From: an uncultured Clostridia bacterium
GTDB lineage: Bacteria; Bacillota; Clostridia; Oscillospirales; Acutalibacteraceae
Direction: 5' to 3'
DNA length: 64,000 nt
NCBI GenBank assembly: GCA_946183365.1
Contig: CAMHAH010000010.1
Location: 49,775 to 113,774, forward strand
The notes beneath the pieces were generated by a model, which was given only the letters and a program-made list of their open reading frames with translations, ran no database searches and was not told the DNA's origin. Of this stretch, positions 44,453 through 52,328 are shown piece after piece (the stretch's first letter is position 1; each line of letters starts with the position of its first letter). The translations under genes and the position numbers were made by a program.

Positions 44453-45379
44453 ATGAAAAGCAAACAGATACTTTCGTCCGCGCTGCTGCTGGCGGCTGCC
44501 GTCATCTGGGGGTTCGCGTTCGTAGCTCAGGAGAAGATAGCCGATACGGTGCCGCCGTTCACGGTCAACGCGATACGCTCGCTGATAGCCTCGGTCGCGC
44601 TGATACCCGTCGCGGCAGTAACAAGAAAGATAAACGACAAAAAGCTGCTTGAGAGCGATCCCGCGGACAGAAAAAGGCTGATAAAAGCGGGAATAATATG
44701 CGGCGTTATGCTGTGTATCTCGGTCAACCTTCAGCAATTCGGCATAGCCCTCTACCCCGAGGGAGCTCCCGCGTCGGCTCACAGCGGTTTTCTGACCGCC
44801 ATGTATATCATATTTGTACCTATATTCGGACTTTTCCTCAAGAAAAAGCTGAACACTCTGATAATCATAGCGGTGATACTGGCGACGATCGGACTGTACT
44901 TCCTCTGCTTATACGGCGGCTTCGGTAAGCTGTACACGGGCGATATCGTGGTGCTTATTTGCGGAGCGGCGTTCGCCGTACAGATACTGTGCGTGGATCA
45001 TTACATCGATACGGTCGACGGAGTGAAGCTAAGCTCGATACAGTTCTTGGTGACGGGTATACTCTCGGCTATACTGATGCTGATATTTGAAAAGCCCTAC
45101 TTCAGCGCTGTTCTCGCGGCGTGGAAGCCGCTGCTGTATCTCGCGCTGATGTCAAGCGGCGTAGGTTATACCCTGCAGATAATAGGTCAGAAGTATACCT
45201 CAAGCCCGGCTCTCGCCTCGATATTGATGAGCATGGAGAGCGTGTTCGCCGTGATAGGCGGTGTGATCTTCCTCGGCGCGGTACCCGCTGTCAACGAATG
45301 GATAGGCTGCGGACTGATGTTCGCGGCGATAATACTGGCTCAGCTGCCGGCGGATATATTTAAGAAACGAGTTGATTAG
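44453..45379 (+). CDS. EamA/DMT family transporter
   Basis: 308 residues with ten hydrophobic helices in two EamA repeats. The first starts ALLLAAAVIWGFAFVAQ, the second AAFAVQILCVDHYIDTV. The C-terminal half holds SSGVGYTLQIIGQKYTSSP and SILMSMESVFAVIGGVIFLG, typical of the family. It exports or takes up a small metabolite; the substrate cannot be predicted. AGAAGG precedes the ATG. Upstream is a 26-codon frame on the same strand. Confidence 0.9.
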   Translation: MKSKQILSSALLLAAAVIWGFAFVAQEKIADTVPPFTVNAIRSLIASVALIPVAAVTRKINDKKLLESDPADRKRLIKAGIICGVMLCISVNLQQFGIALYPEGAPASAHSGFLTAMYIIFVPIFGLFLKKKLNTLIIIAVILATIGLYFLCLYGGFGKLYTGDIVVLICGAAFAVQILCVDHYIDTVDGVKLSSIQFLVTGILSAILMLIFEKPYFSAVLAAWKPLLYLALMSSGVGYTLQIIGQKYTSSPALASILMSMESVFAVIGGVIFLGAVPAVNEWIGCGLMFAAIILAQLPADIFKKRVD

Positions 45380-45426
45380 TTGGCAGTTAGTAGTCAGGAA
45401 AAAATATCGTGTAGGAACAATACTCG

Positions 45427-45520
45427 ATCATTGTTTATAGACCCCCGGCCGCTTCGCACCAGCTCCCTATAGGAAAGGGGACCTCAATCAGGTTCAGGTG
45501 TCCCCTATTCTCTTGTATCA
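45427..45520. repeat. Structured intergenic sequence, probable repeat remnant
   Basis: It contains GGGGACCTCAA and GGTTCAGGTGTCCCC, which pair, next to CCTATAGG and GGCCGCTTCG. The CTCCCTATAGG and CGCTTCGC pieces resemble widespread short palindromic repeats of gut Firmicutes. It may act as the EamA gene's terminator. No gene is seen in 45380-45545. Confidence 0.45.
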
Positions 45521-45545
45521 GCTATCCGACGACCAAGCAAAGCAA

Positions 45546-45569
45546 AAGCCCCTCCGTAAGGAAGGGCTT
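45546..45569 (-). terminator. Terminator of the membrane protein/PP2C/YkuD operon
   Basis: Minus strand stem AAGCCCTTCC/GGAGGGGCTT with a short loop, followed by TTGCTTTG. Confidence 0.75.
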
Positions 45570-45578
45570 AATTCTTTA

Positions 45579-46493
45579 TCAGAAAATACAGACCATCGGA
45601 TGGCTCTCGGGATCAAGCCACTGCATGATGGTTCTGAGAGCGTTCTCAGACATACCGACGCCGCCGTAGGTAGGTCCGTCGGCAACGTGCATAAAGCGCG
45701 CGCAGCCTAAAGCGGGGTTGACGGGGTTGCGGTTATAATCGAGCACCACTGCATAAGGATAAGAGCGGGTATACTCGTAGAGCTCCTGACAGTCGGTATA
45801 ATCGATCTCGGTCTCGGCGTCTACCATCCTGTTATAGTTTATCGACGCGGGATCGGTGACCCAGCGCAGGCCGTAATAGATGGTAGTATAGGGCAGCTTA
45901 GTGCCCGGGTCGGCATTAGTACCGAAGGCGAATTCGACATTGAAATTGCCCTTGGGAGTGGTGTTGTCGGCAGGACCGACGACATCGGCAACTCCGCCCT
46001 CGCCGACAAAACCGTTGACTACGTCAAACAGACGCGTCCATCTGCCGTTAGCGTCCGTCTCAAAGAAATATACCTTAGCCGAAGTACCCTCGCTCTCAAA
46101 GAAAATGAGCTGTGTGCTGTTTATCTCGTTTATATTCAGCCCCGCGGCGGCGGCAAGACGGGTGAAATCTGCGTCAGCCACGATCGGCTGCTCGGTAGCG
46201 GGGGGCTGGGTCTCGGGCTCAGTAGGGTCGGTAGTCTCGAGCTCTATGCCTATGGTCTCAGCCTCTGAGGGAATGATAGCCGAGGGGTGGAAGGCGTTAT
46301 CGAGAGCGGCGTAGATCTTATCTCCGAAGGTGAAGGTCAGCACAAGAGACGCCAGCACCACAAAGGTAGCTATACCGATAAGTATCGGAGCTCGCTTGCC
46401 GTTTGAGGGGTGCTTGGCCTTGTAGTTATGAGGGCTGTGATAGCGGGATTTATATCTCCTGCGGTTAGCGGTTCTTTTGTTTTTATATTCCAT
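45579..46493 (-). CDS. YkuD-fold (L,D-transpeptidase-like) membrane protein lacking the catalytic Cys
   Basis: 304 residues. A very basic N-terminus (KNKRTANRRRYKSRYHS), one membrane helix (about 37-58), a Thr/Pro/Glu linker (75-100), then a YkuD-like domain (about 120-304). Fold marks: FFETDANGRWTRLFDVVNGFVGEGG, TPKGNFNVEFAFG, TTIYYGLRWVTD, and the active-site stretch GCARFMHVADGPTYGGVGMS. In relatives this stretch reads HxxxxxPTxGC; the His is kept but the Cys codon position reads GGC (Gly). A Cys lies nine to ten residues earlier (GCARF). Catalysis is therefore doubtful. It is last in an operon behind the PP2C gene. Confidence 0.8.
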   Translation of the reverse strand: MEYKNKRTANRRRYKSRYHSPHNYKAKHPSNGKRAPILIGIATFVVLASLVLTFTFGDKIYAALDNAFHPSAIIPSEAETIGIELETTDPTEPETQPPATEQPIVADADFTRLAAAAGLNINEINSTQLIFFESEGTSAKVYFFETDANGRWTRLFDVVNGFVGEGGVADVVGPADNTTPKGNFNVEFAFGTNADPGTKLPYTTIYYGLRWVTDPASINYNRMVDAETEIDYTDCQELYEYTRSYPYAVVLDYNRNPVNPALGCARFMHVADGPTYGGVGMSENALRTIMQWLDPESHPMVCIF

Positions 46494-46564
46494 AGTTATC
46501 CCTTATCTTTGTTGGGTATGCGTAATAGTTTCTGTTTTATGTTTCTGTTTTGTTTTCGGGATCA

Positions 46565-47299
46565 TTAAAATCTCAGTAATACAGCCGTGGTGTTGTCGAT
46601 ACCTCCGCGCTCGAGAGCCGCGTCTACAAGATCGCGGGCTATCATACTCAGCTCACGCTTATCATCGATAATATCGCGTATCTCATCATCGGAGAGCATA
46701 TCGGTAACTCCGTCTGAGCATAAAAGAAAGACGTCGCCCGATCTATACTTGCCCATGGCTATGTAGGGTCGAAGGCTGTGACCCTCGGGAAGTCCGAGGA
46801 ACTTTGTGATAGCCTTGCCCGAGCCCGAGGCGACTATGTGCTCCTCGGAGATCTGTCTGAGCTCATGCTTGCTGAGCTTATATATACGGCTATCGCCCGC
46901 GTTGAGGATATAGATATCGTCGCCCGATATCTGGAGCATAGCCGCCGTGGTACCTATCAATACCAGAGAACGCGCCTCAGTCTCTTCACGTACCTTTTCG
47001 TTAAGGCGCTCGGCGAGCTCATAGAGATATTCCTCATACTGAGCTCTGTCGTCAGCGAACAGGCGGGATTCATAAGCCGCTACATATGACGCGACCTCTC
47101 CGCAAGCCTCTCCGCCCATGCCGTCAAAAACAGCAAAAAGCTCGTTTGTATCCGAATAGACCGTGCCGCTGAGCTCAGTATCGGCTGTTGAATCCACATC
47201 CTCGCGGATATGTCCGTCACAGTAAAAATTATCTTCGTTATTGCGTCTGAGCCTGCCTACGCTGCACACGCAGGCATACTCTACCTTATTGCGCCGCAT
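46565..47299 (-). CDS. PP2C-type Ser/Thr protein phosphatase
   Basis: 244 residues, typical of PrpC/Stp. Metal-binding motifs: RRNNEDNFYCDG (about 18-29), VFDGMGGEACGEVAS (about 57-71), LLCSDGVTDML (about 193-203), and the closing GGIDNTTAVLLRF. It reverses Hanks-type kinase phosphorylation. No kinase gene is adjacent. The operon instead holds a membrane protein of unknown function upstream and the YkuD-like protein downstream, which suggests an envelope target. The start is ATG with GAGGTGA upstream. Confidence 0.93.
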   Translation of the reverse strand: MRRNKVEYACVCSVGRLRRNNEDNFYCDGHIREDVDSTADTELSGTVYSDTNELFAVFDGMGGEACGEVASYVAAYESRLFADDRAQYEEYLYELAERLNEKVREETEARSLVLIGTTAAMLQISGDDIYILNAGDSRIYKLSKHELRQISEEHIVASGSGKAITKFLGLPEGHSLRPYIAMGKYRSGDVFLLCSDGVTDMLSDDEIRDIIDDKRELSMIARDLVDAALERGGIDNTTAVLLRF

Positions 47300-47322
47300 A
47301 CACGGTCACCTCTTTTCTGTTA

Positions 47323-48315
47323 TTATTCGGTCGGTGTTACGGTAGCCGTCTCAAGGAATTCAACCGGTATCTCGGTCACGGCAAGATTGAAATTGCTCAT
47401 AGAGCAGTTCATTGAATAGCTGTTTTCGGCAGTAGCTACCCTGACCGTAAGCTCGGTCAGATAACCCTGTTGATCTATGGTAAAGGCAATCTTACAGTCA
47501 GCGTCCGATAGGTTTTTCTTATTGAGTTCATATTTTTCTTTGAACGCATTATAATCTTCCGCGTTATTAAAAATCGAAGCTCCGTCAGATACTATGGCGT
47601 CAAACAGCGCGTTAAGGTCGACGTCATAGCTGTACTCAGTGCCTTTCTCGGTATTCTGAGCGTTCGCCTTGGCGACAGAGCTGTCAGAGACAAACTTATC
47701 CTTTATCGTATCGATATAAGCGTCGAGCTCCTTAGCGTTGTATTTTGACGTAAGATCGGTAAACCTGAGGAAGGAACCGGTATCGAAATCGCCGTTTTTA
47801 TAATCCTTGGCAAAATCGAAGTAATAATTTATCTTATCCTCGCAGTCGCGGACTGTCCATTTATCCTTATAATAAAAGCCTCTGACCGCCTTAGCGTCAT
47901 CGGAATACACTATCCCCTTATAGCTGTAATCGGTATAATCGGCGTCATACGCTACTTTTATACTGTGCTTATGGTCATCTATATCGGCGCTGCCCTTGTA
48001 GCTCATCACGGGCTTATCATCCTTAGAAAGCTCTACGGAGAACTCAAACGGCACACTGAAATCCTTAGCCGAAGCGCTCATCAGACGACTGATCGGACTG
48101 GAATTTTGGTTATACAGGCTGATGAAAAGAACTACCAGACCGACCACGACCACAGCTATCGCCGCGAAAATATATGTTATATGAGAGCGTATCCACTCGC
48201 GTCGGTACTCAGCCTTTTCTTCGGCGATGATATCCGCTTCGCGCCGAGGGGTGACGGGTTTACTGACGTCAGCGGGCTCGAACTCCTGATTTCCGTCCCA
48301 TTCGTTATAATCCAA
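47323..48315 (-). CDS. Membrane-anchored extracellular protein of unknown function
   Basis: 330 residues. A short acidic N-terminus, one membrane helix (about 50-72, YIFAAIAVVVVGLVVLFISL), and a large outside domain rich in Tyr/Asp/Lys with alternating beta strands (SADIDDHKHSIKVAYDADY). It resembles lipoprotein-like sensor domains, but I do not recognise the family. No in-frame ATG fits the ribosome site; TTG 48315 lies 7 bases after GGAG and begins the sensible N-terminus LDYNEWDGNQ, so I take TTG as the start. It is first in the operon with the PP2C phosphatase, 23 bases ahead of it. Confidence 0.75.
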   Translation of the reverse strand: MDYNEWDGNQEFEPADVSKPVTPRREADIIAEEKAEYRREWIRSHITYIFAAIAVVVVGLVVLFISLYNQNSSPISRLMSASAKDFSVPFEFSVELSKDDKPVMSYKGSADIDDHKHSIKVAYDADYTDYSYKGIVYSDDAKAVRGFYYKDKWTVRDCEDKINYYFDFAKDYKNGDFDTGSFLRFTDLTSKYNAKELDAYIDTIKDKFVSDSSVAKANAQNTEKGTEYSYDVDLNALFDAIVSDGASIFNNAEDYNAFKEKYELNKKNLSDADCKIAFTIDQQGYLTELTVRVATAENSYSMNCSMSNFNLAVTEIPVEFLETATVTPTE

Positions 48316-48428
48316 TACTAAGCTCCTCTCAAGGGATATTTCAATCGTGACGCGCTCGGTCAAAACGGATCGCGTCACCTTGCAGTAGAGAAACTAATCC
48401 TACTATTCCTATTATACATATATATAGT

Positions 48429-48458
48429 ATTATATCAAAGATTATATTTCTTTGTCAA
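48429..48458 (-). promoter_or_regulatory. Promoter of the membrane protein/PP2C/YkuD operon
   Basis: Minus strand TTGACA, 18-base spacer, TATAAT. Confidence 0.8.
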
Positions 48459-48506
48459 TATAGATAGAAGAAGGGAAGAAATTTTTTGTTTATTTTCTCT
48501 CAGCTA

Positions 48507-48534
48507 TTGAAATCTGCGGCTATTGAATTATAAT
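48507..48534 (+). promoter_or_regulatory. Promoter of the dockerin-esterase gene
   Basis: TTGAAA, 16-base spacer, TATAAT, leaving a leader of about 60 bases before ATG 48602. Confidence 0.65.
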
Positions 48535-48601
48535 TAGATCAAATAGTGTTTTTTATACTGATAATCAACATCTATTATTATTCAACAAAGACGGTGAAAT
48601 T

Positions 48602-50041
48602 ATGAAAAAACGAATACTCTCAATCCTTCTTATCCTGACCTTGGCCGTATCTACAGCGGTATGCGCGACGACAGCCTCGGGCGCTTCTGTACTTTACGGC
48701 GACGCTGACGGCGACGGCGTAGTGACCATTATGGACGTAACGTGTATACAAAGACATCTCATCGGCATAATCAAACTCGATGATGCCGCTGTCAAGCGCT
48801 CGATGGTCTCGGGTGAAGATGAGCTTGATATCACAGACGCCACATATGTACAGCGATATCTGGCGGATATGATAGACAAATTCCCTATAGAGAACAAGCA
48901 GCCCGAGGAGCAGGAGGAAGTCACGAAGGTGAAGGACAATATCACTATCTATTTCTCAAACAACAAGAAATGGAGCACGGTCAACGCCTACATCTATAAT
49001 AACGATACAGGTGCGGAGATGAAGACCTGGCCCGGCACCGCTATGACCAACCCCACCGTGAACGACTTAGGCCAGCAGGTATTCTCTATGACCGTTGACG
49101 CGACAAAATACAACCGCGTCATCTTTAACAACGGCTCGACACAGACCCATGATCTGCCGCTCTCAAAAGCAAGCTCCGGCTACTTCATCGACAAGAAGAT
49201 GAACGGCAAGCTCATGGCGAGCCTCTACCCTTACGGTCAGAGCGGAGAGGGCAAGATCACGAACGTAAATATGGATTATCCCGACGGCTACAAAAAGAGG
49301 ATATATATCTGGACGCCCGAAGGATACGACCCGAGCGACAAGAGCAAGAAATACTCAGTGCTTTATATGTGCGACGGTCAGAACCTCTTCGGTCAGGCGA
49401 CCACACTCTCAGGCTATGAGTGGGAGTGCGACGAGACCGTGCTCTCTCTTATGCAGAACGGCGGCGACGGGATAATCGTAGTCGGTATAGCTTGCGGCAA
49501 CACCGAGGCTTTGAGAAACCACGAGCTGACCCCAAACATCGGTAATCTCGCTACGGGCATGGGCATCGACTCTTCATACGAGAACGGCGGCGGCAAGGTA
49601 TTCTCTGATTTCGTTACGGATACCGTTATCCCCTATGTAGAGAACAACTATAACGTCAATTCGATCAGAGGTATCGCGGGTTCATCCTCAGGCGGTATAG
49701 AGGCGTTCTATATCGGCATGGAGAACATGGATAAGTTCCGCTATATCGGAGCGCTCTCTCCCGCGTTCATCCTGTATAACAAGTCAGTATGGGATGAGTA
49801 CCTCGGCGCTAAGGATTTCTCGGGCAATGTTCCGCGTATCTACTTCTTCAACGGCAACAGCAAGAACGACCAGCTTGAGCAGGCGCTGTATACCAATGCC
49901 ACGGCTATGGAGGGCTGGATGAAAGCAAAGGGATATCCTGCCGACAAAATGACGACGGTAGTCGATCAGAACGGCACCCACAGCGAAGCGTTCTGGGCGC
50001 TGTACTTCCCTGAGATGCTGAGCTGGTGTCTCGACCTGTGA
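48602..50041 (+). CDS. Secreted dockerin-CBM-esterase
   Basis: 479 residues with a signal peptide (1-25). The N-terminal dockerin (about 32-95) has a first loop DADGDGVVTIMD; the second loop is degenerate (SGEDELDITD, first Asp missing). A carbohydrate-binding module (about 112-205: ITIYFSNNKKW, YIYNNDTGAEMKTWPGTAM, RVIFNNGS) resembles the starch-binding CBM25/26 type. The alpha/beta-hydrolase esterase (about 220-479, esterase D family) carries RIYIWTPEGYDPSDKSKKYS, nucleophile Ser in GIAGSSSGGIEAF, and His in QNGTHSEAFW. It probably removes acyl groups from a polysaccharide. It has its own promoter and terminator. Confidence 0.9.
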   Translation: MKKRILSILLILTLAVSTAVCATTASGASVLYGDADGDGVVTIMDVTCIQRHLIGIIKLDDAAVKRSMVSGEDELDITDATYVQRYLADMIDKFPIENKQPEEQEEVTKVKDNITIYFSNNKKWSTVNAYIYNNDTGAEMKTWPGTAMTNPTVNDLGQQVFSMTVDATKYNRVIFNNGSTQTHDLPLSKASSGYFIDKKMNGKLMASLYPYGQSGEGKITNVNMDYPDGYKKRIYIWTPEGYDPSDKSKKYSVLYMCDGQNLFGQATTLSGYEWECDETVLSLMQNGGDGIIVVGIACGNTEALRNHELTPNIGNLATGMGIDSSYENGGGKVFSDFVTDTVIPYVENNYNVNSIRGIAGSSSGGIEAFYIGMENMDKFRYIGALSPAFILYNKSVWDEYLGAKDFSGNVPRIYFFNGNSKNDQLEQALYTNATAMEGWMKAKGYPADKMTTVVDQNGTHSEAFWALYFPEMLSWCLDL

Positions 50042-50056
50042 TAATCAATACATGAT

Positions 50057-50092
50057 AAGACGGCGCCCACGGATCAACGTGAGCGCCGTCTT
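50057..50092. terminator. Bidirectional terminator
   Basis: Stem AAGACGGCGC/GCGCCGTCTT extended by CACG/CGTG. It lies between the converging esterase and anti-sigma genes. Confidence 0.88.
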
Positions 50093-50131
50093 TATGCGTT
50101 GTTCTGTTTTATGAGTTCATTACTGTCGGAC

Positions 50132-50965
50132 TTATTCCAGTTTAGCGCCGACAGTAACGGTTCCATTTTCAGTTACGTTATCACAGGTGAACACAAGCGT
50201 TTTTGTGATAACGTTACCGCTCCTATCGGTTATGTTGACTTTTACCGACAACCTTTTGAACATAGCTGAAAATACGGTCTTTTTTACAGTGGTGATATCA
50301 AAAGAGCCGGTTTCAAACCCTTCGTTAACGGATCCACCGAGCTTACTGTTAGCGTGATCGGCATAATCGCGTATAGCTTGACGGATCTCGTCACTCAAAT
50401 AGTTATCGGCAGAAGATAAGGTCAGGCGCATGAGCGTGATATGCTTATCAGGCTCGCCGTCATTGGGAGCTTCGGGATTATTCGCTATGCTGAAATCCTT
50501 TGAAGCGTCGTTTGACGAAAGCTTATCATAATACTCACGGCTGTCGTTATAGTTAAATACGCCGCCCTCCGCAATATAATCGACCCGAGAGATATCCTTG
50601 CCGGTTATGCCGATACCGAATTCAAAGCATTCTGTCAGAATGACTTCATTACTTTCAGTAAAATCAAGCTCTCCGCTTATGTTTTTCATTTCGCCGATAT
50701 CAGTGAACTTCTCGTCTGTTATTTCAGCCGCGTTGACACTGATAACGAACGGACTCGAACCGCTTTTGAACACGTCTGTACCTAATAATCCGCCAAGCAG
50801 CAGGGCAAGCACCAGTGAAGCCGCAACGACTGTCCTTTTAAACATTTTCATATTGATTATCTTCTCCTTTTTTTCAGAGTTTCGAACTGTATCGAGCATT
50901 TTACGAACGGCTCTTTCCGGAGCTTTGATACTGTCTACAGCCTCAACATATAAATTCTTATCCAT
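50132..50965 (-). CDS. Putative anti-sigma factor (DUF4179-like)
   Basis: 277 residues. A cytoplasmic N-terminus (about 1-45) contains KAPERAVRKMLDTVRNSEKK, one membrane helix follows (about 47-67), then an outside beta-rich domain with paired strands (about 85-277). The gene overlaps the end of the sigma factor gene by 8 bases and both are read together, the standard sigma/anti-sigma layout. The outer domain would sense an envelope signal. The DUF4179 assignment is from memory of the layout, not from a search. Confidence 0.75.
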   Translation of the reverse strand: MDKNLYVEAVDSIKAPERAVRKMLDTVRNSEKKEKIINMKMFKRTVVAASLVLALLLGGLLGTDVFKSGSSPFVISVNAAEITDEKFTDIGEMKNISGELDFTESNEVILTECFEFGIGITGKDISRVDYIAEGGVFNYNDSREYYDKLSSNDASKDFSIANNPEAPNDGEPDKHITLMRLTLSSADNYLSDEIRQAIRDYADHANSKLGGSVNEGFETGSFDITTVKKTVFSAMFKRLSVKVNITDRSGNVITKTLVFTCDNVTENGTVTVGAKLE

Positions 50966-51389
50966 GGTTATAACCTCCTTCTATAAGAAGCTTTTTGAGC
51001 TTTTTTCGCGCTCGCTGAAGCGATGAACTGACCGTGTTCGCGTTTATGTGAAGGATAGACGATATTTCAGCTATCGTATACTTTTCATAATAATACAAAT
51101 AGATTATATTGCGTTCCTTCTTAGGCAGTGATAGCACCTCGTCCATAATTCCCCGATGCTCCTCAGCAACAAGGTCGAGGTGGTCATCAAGGCTGTCTCT
51201 GCGGCTCTGCCATACCAATCTGCGAAAGCTGTTACACTTGTTTACGGTGACGCGTATCAGCCATGCCTTCAGACGGTCGCCGGTGTAATCATCTGGACAC
51301 TTAGTCAACAGCTCAATCAAGACCTCCTGCATAATATCCTCCGCGTCCGAAGGATGTTTAAGATTATGCACCGCAATGCGGTATATCAT
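50958..51389 (-). CDS. ECF-type RNA polymerase sigma factor
   Basis: 143 residues from the first ATG. Region 2 is seen in YRIAVHNLKHPSDAEDIMQE followed by VLIELL. Region 4 is seen in LPKKERNIIYLYYYEKYTIA followed by EISSILHINANTVSSSLQRA. The ATG at 51389 falls inside region 2.1. The same frame stays open upstream through TEKAEEIILQYSD to an ATA codon at 51443 that lies 5 bases after a perfect AAAGGAGG. The true product is therefore probably 161 residues with a non-standard AUA start. It is coupled to the anti-sigma gene. Confidence 0.85.
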   Translation of the reverse strand: MIYRIAVHNLKHPSDAEDIMQEVLIELLTKCPDDYTGDRLKAWLIRVTVNKCNSFRRLVWQSRRDSLDDHLDLVAEEHRGIMDEVLSLPKKERNIIYLYYYEKYTIAEISSILHINANTVSSSLQRARKKLKKLLIEGGYNHG

Positions 51390-51460
51390 ATCTGAATATT
51401 GTAAAATGATTTCTTCTGCTTTTTCGGTACCGAGCTTCGTTATAACAACCTCCTTTCACT

Positions 51461-51494
51461 TATAACACGTATCAGAGTACGGGTTTTCGTGCAA
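51461..51494 (-). promoter_or_regulatory. Candidate ECF-sigma autoregulated promoter
   Basis: The minus strand has TTGCACGAAAACC and, about 20 bases on, CGTGTTATA. This resembles GCAAC/CGTCTTATA promoters I associate with Firmicute ECF operons. It is inference only. Confidence 0.4.
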
Positions 51495-51529
51495 TGAAAG
51501 CGCAAAAATAATATATGCTTATAAAATCA

Positions 51530-51558
51530 AAAGCTCCGCACATTACGCACGGAGCTTT
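51530..51558 (-). terminator. Terminator of the AsnB-like/lipoprotein operon
   Basis: Stem AAAGCTCCG/CGGAGCTTT followed on the minus strand by TTGATTTTAT. Confidence 0.8.
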
Positions 51559-51575
51559 GAACTGTTATATTTACA

Positions 51576-52298
51576 TCATCCTAATAAAGAGGCGAGATCG
51601 AGGGGTGTAGCGTTGATCACATCGGTCTTGCCGTTAAGGTCTGCATAGATGATAAAGATCTGATAATACGCGAGGGTATCGCCCTCGGCGGGCATAAGGC
51701 ACAGAAAAGCGTAATTCGTACCGGCAACGACCTGAGTGCCGAGCATGGCTACGGGCTCAGGCTTTGTACCGTTATAGTTCTCAAGCGCTTTGTCAAATAC
51801 ACTCTTATCCTTATCTGAGATCTTTGCTTCGGGGATTTCGTCGGGTATACTCCAGCCGCCCGCGCGCTGATCGGGGGTCGCGGCGGAGGTATTGGTATAA
51901 TTCGCGATAACAAAATCGACATTATCGGTTATTTCGGAATTGCCGTCGGTATCGGTATAGATGACAGCTGCGCTTAAATACTCGGCGGCGTTATCGGTCT
52001 TAGAGGTCGACTTGCACAATATGGCGTGATTGAGGCCTGATACCACCTTAGTGCCGAGATACGCTACGGGGATGTACTCGGCGCCGCGAGCGCCGGCGAA
52101 GTTCTTGTCAAACGCCTTCTGCACATCCTCGGGGAGCTTTACGGCAGAGAGCTCATGGTTTACTGTCCAGCCGCCCGAGAGGGTCTCTCTCGATGAGGCT
52201 GTAGGCGCGGTGTTCTCCTTCTTATTCTTATTCGACGAGCAGGCGACGAGCGATATCATCAATACCGCCGTGAGCATCAAAGCAAAAAGTCTTTTCAT
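51576..52298 (-). CDS. Lipoprotein with two tandem cystatin-like domains
   Basis: 240 residues with a signal and lipobox LVAC (Cys20). Two homologous halves follow (about 42-135 and 145-238). Each has GGW(T/S), a helix with AFDKN or VFDKAL, then a beta-hairpin: PVAYLGTKVVSGLNHAILCK in the first and PVAMLGTQVVAGTNYAFLCL in the second. QVVAG after a helix and before a Tyr-containing strand is the inhibitory-loop signature of cystatins, cysteine-protease inhibitors. The outer-face role is inferred. It lies 30 bases after the AsnB-like gene and is probably co-transcribed with it. AGGAG precedes the ATG. Confidence 0.8.
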   Translation of the reverse strand: MKRLFALMLTAVLMISLVACSSNKNKKENTAPTASSRETLSGGWTVNHELSAVKLPEDVQKAFDKNFAGARGAEYIPVAYLGTKVVSGLNHAILCKSTSKTDNAAEYLSAAVIYTDTDGNSEITDNVDFVIANYTNTSAATPDQRAGGWSIPDEIPEAKISDKDKSVFDKALENYNGTKPEPVAMLGTQVVAGTNYAFLCLMPAEGDTLAYYQIFIIYADLNGKTDVINATPLDLASLLG

Positions 52299-52328
52299 AA
52301 ACTATCTCCTGTTATATTCATTAAAAAA

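Noticed and set aside
45427..45520. TPP riboswitch suggested by GAACCTGAT on the minus strand
   Set aside because: The other required thi-box parts (CTGAGA and the TAATGCCAGCG-type element) are missing, and no thiamine gene follows.
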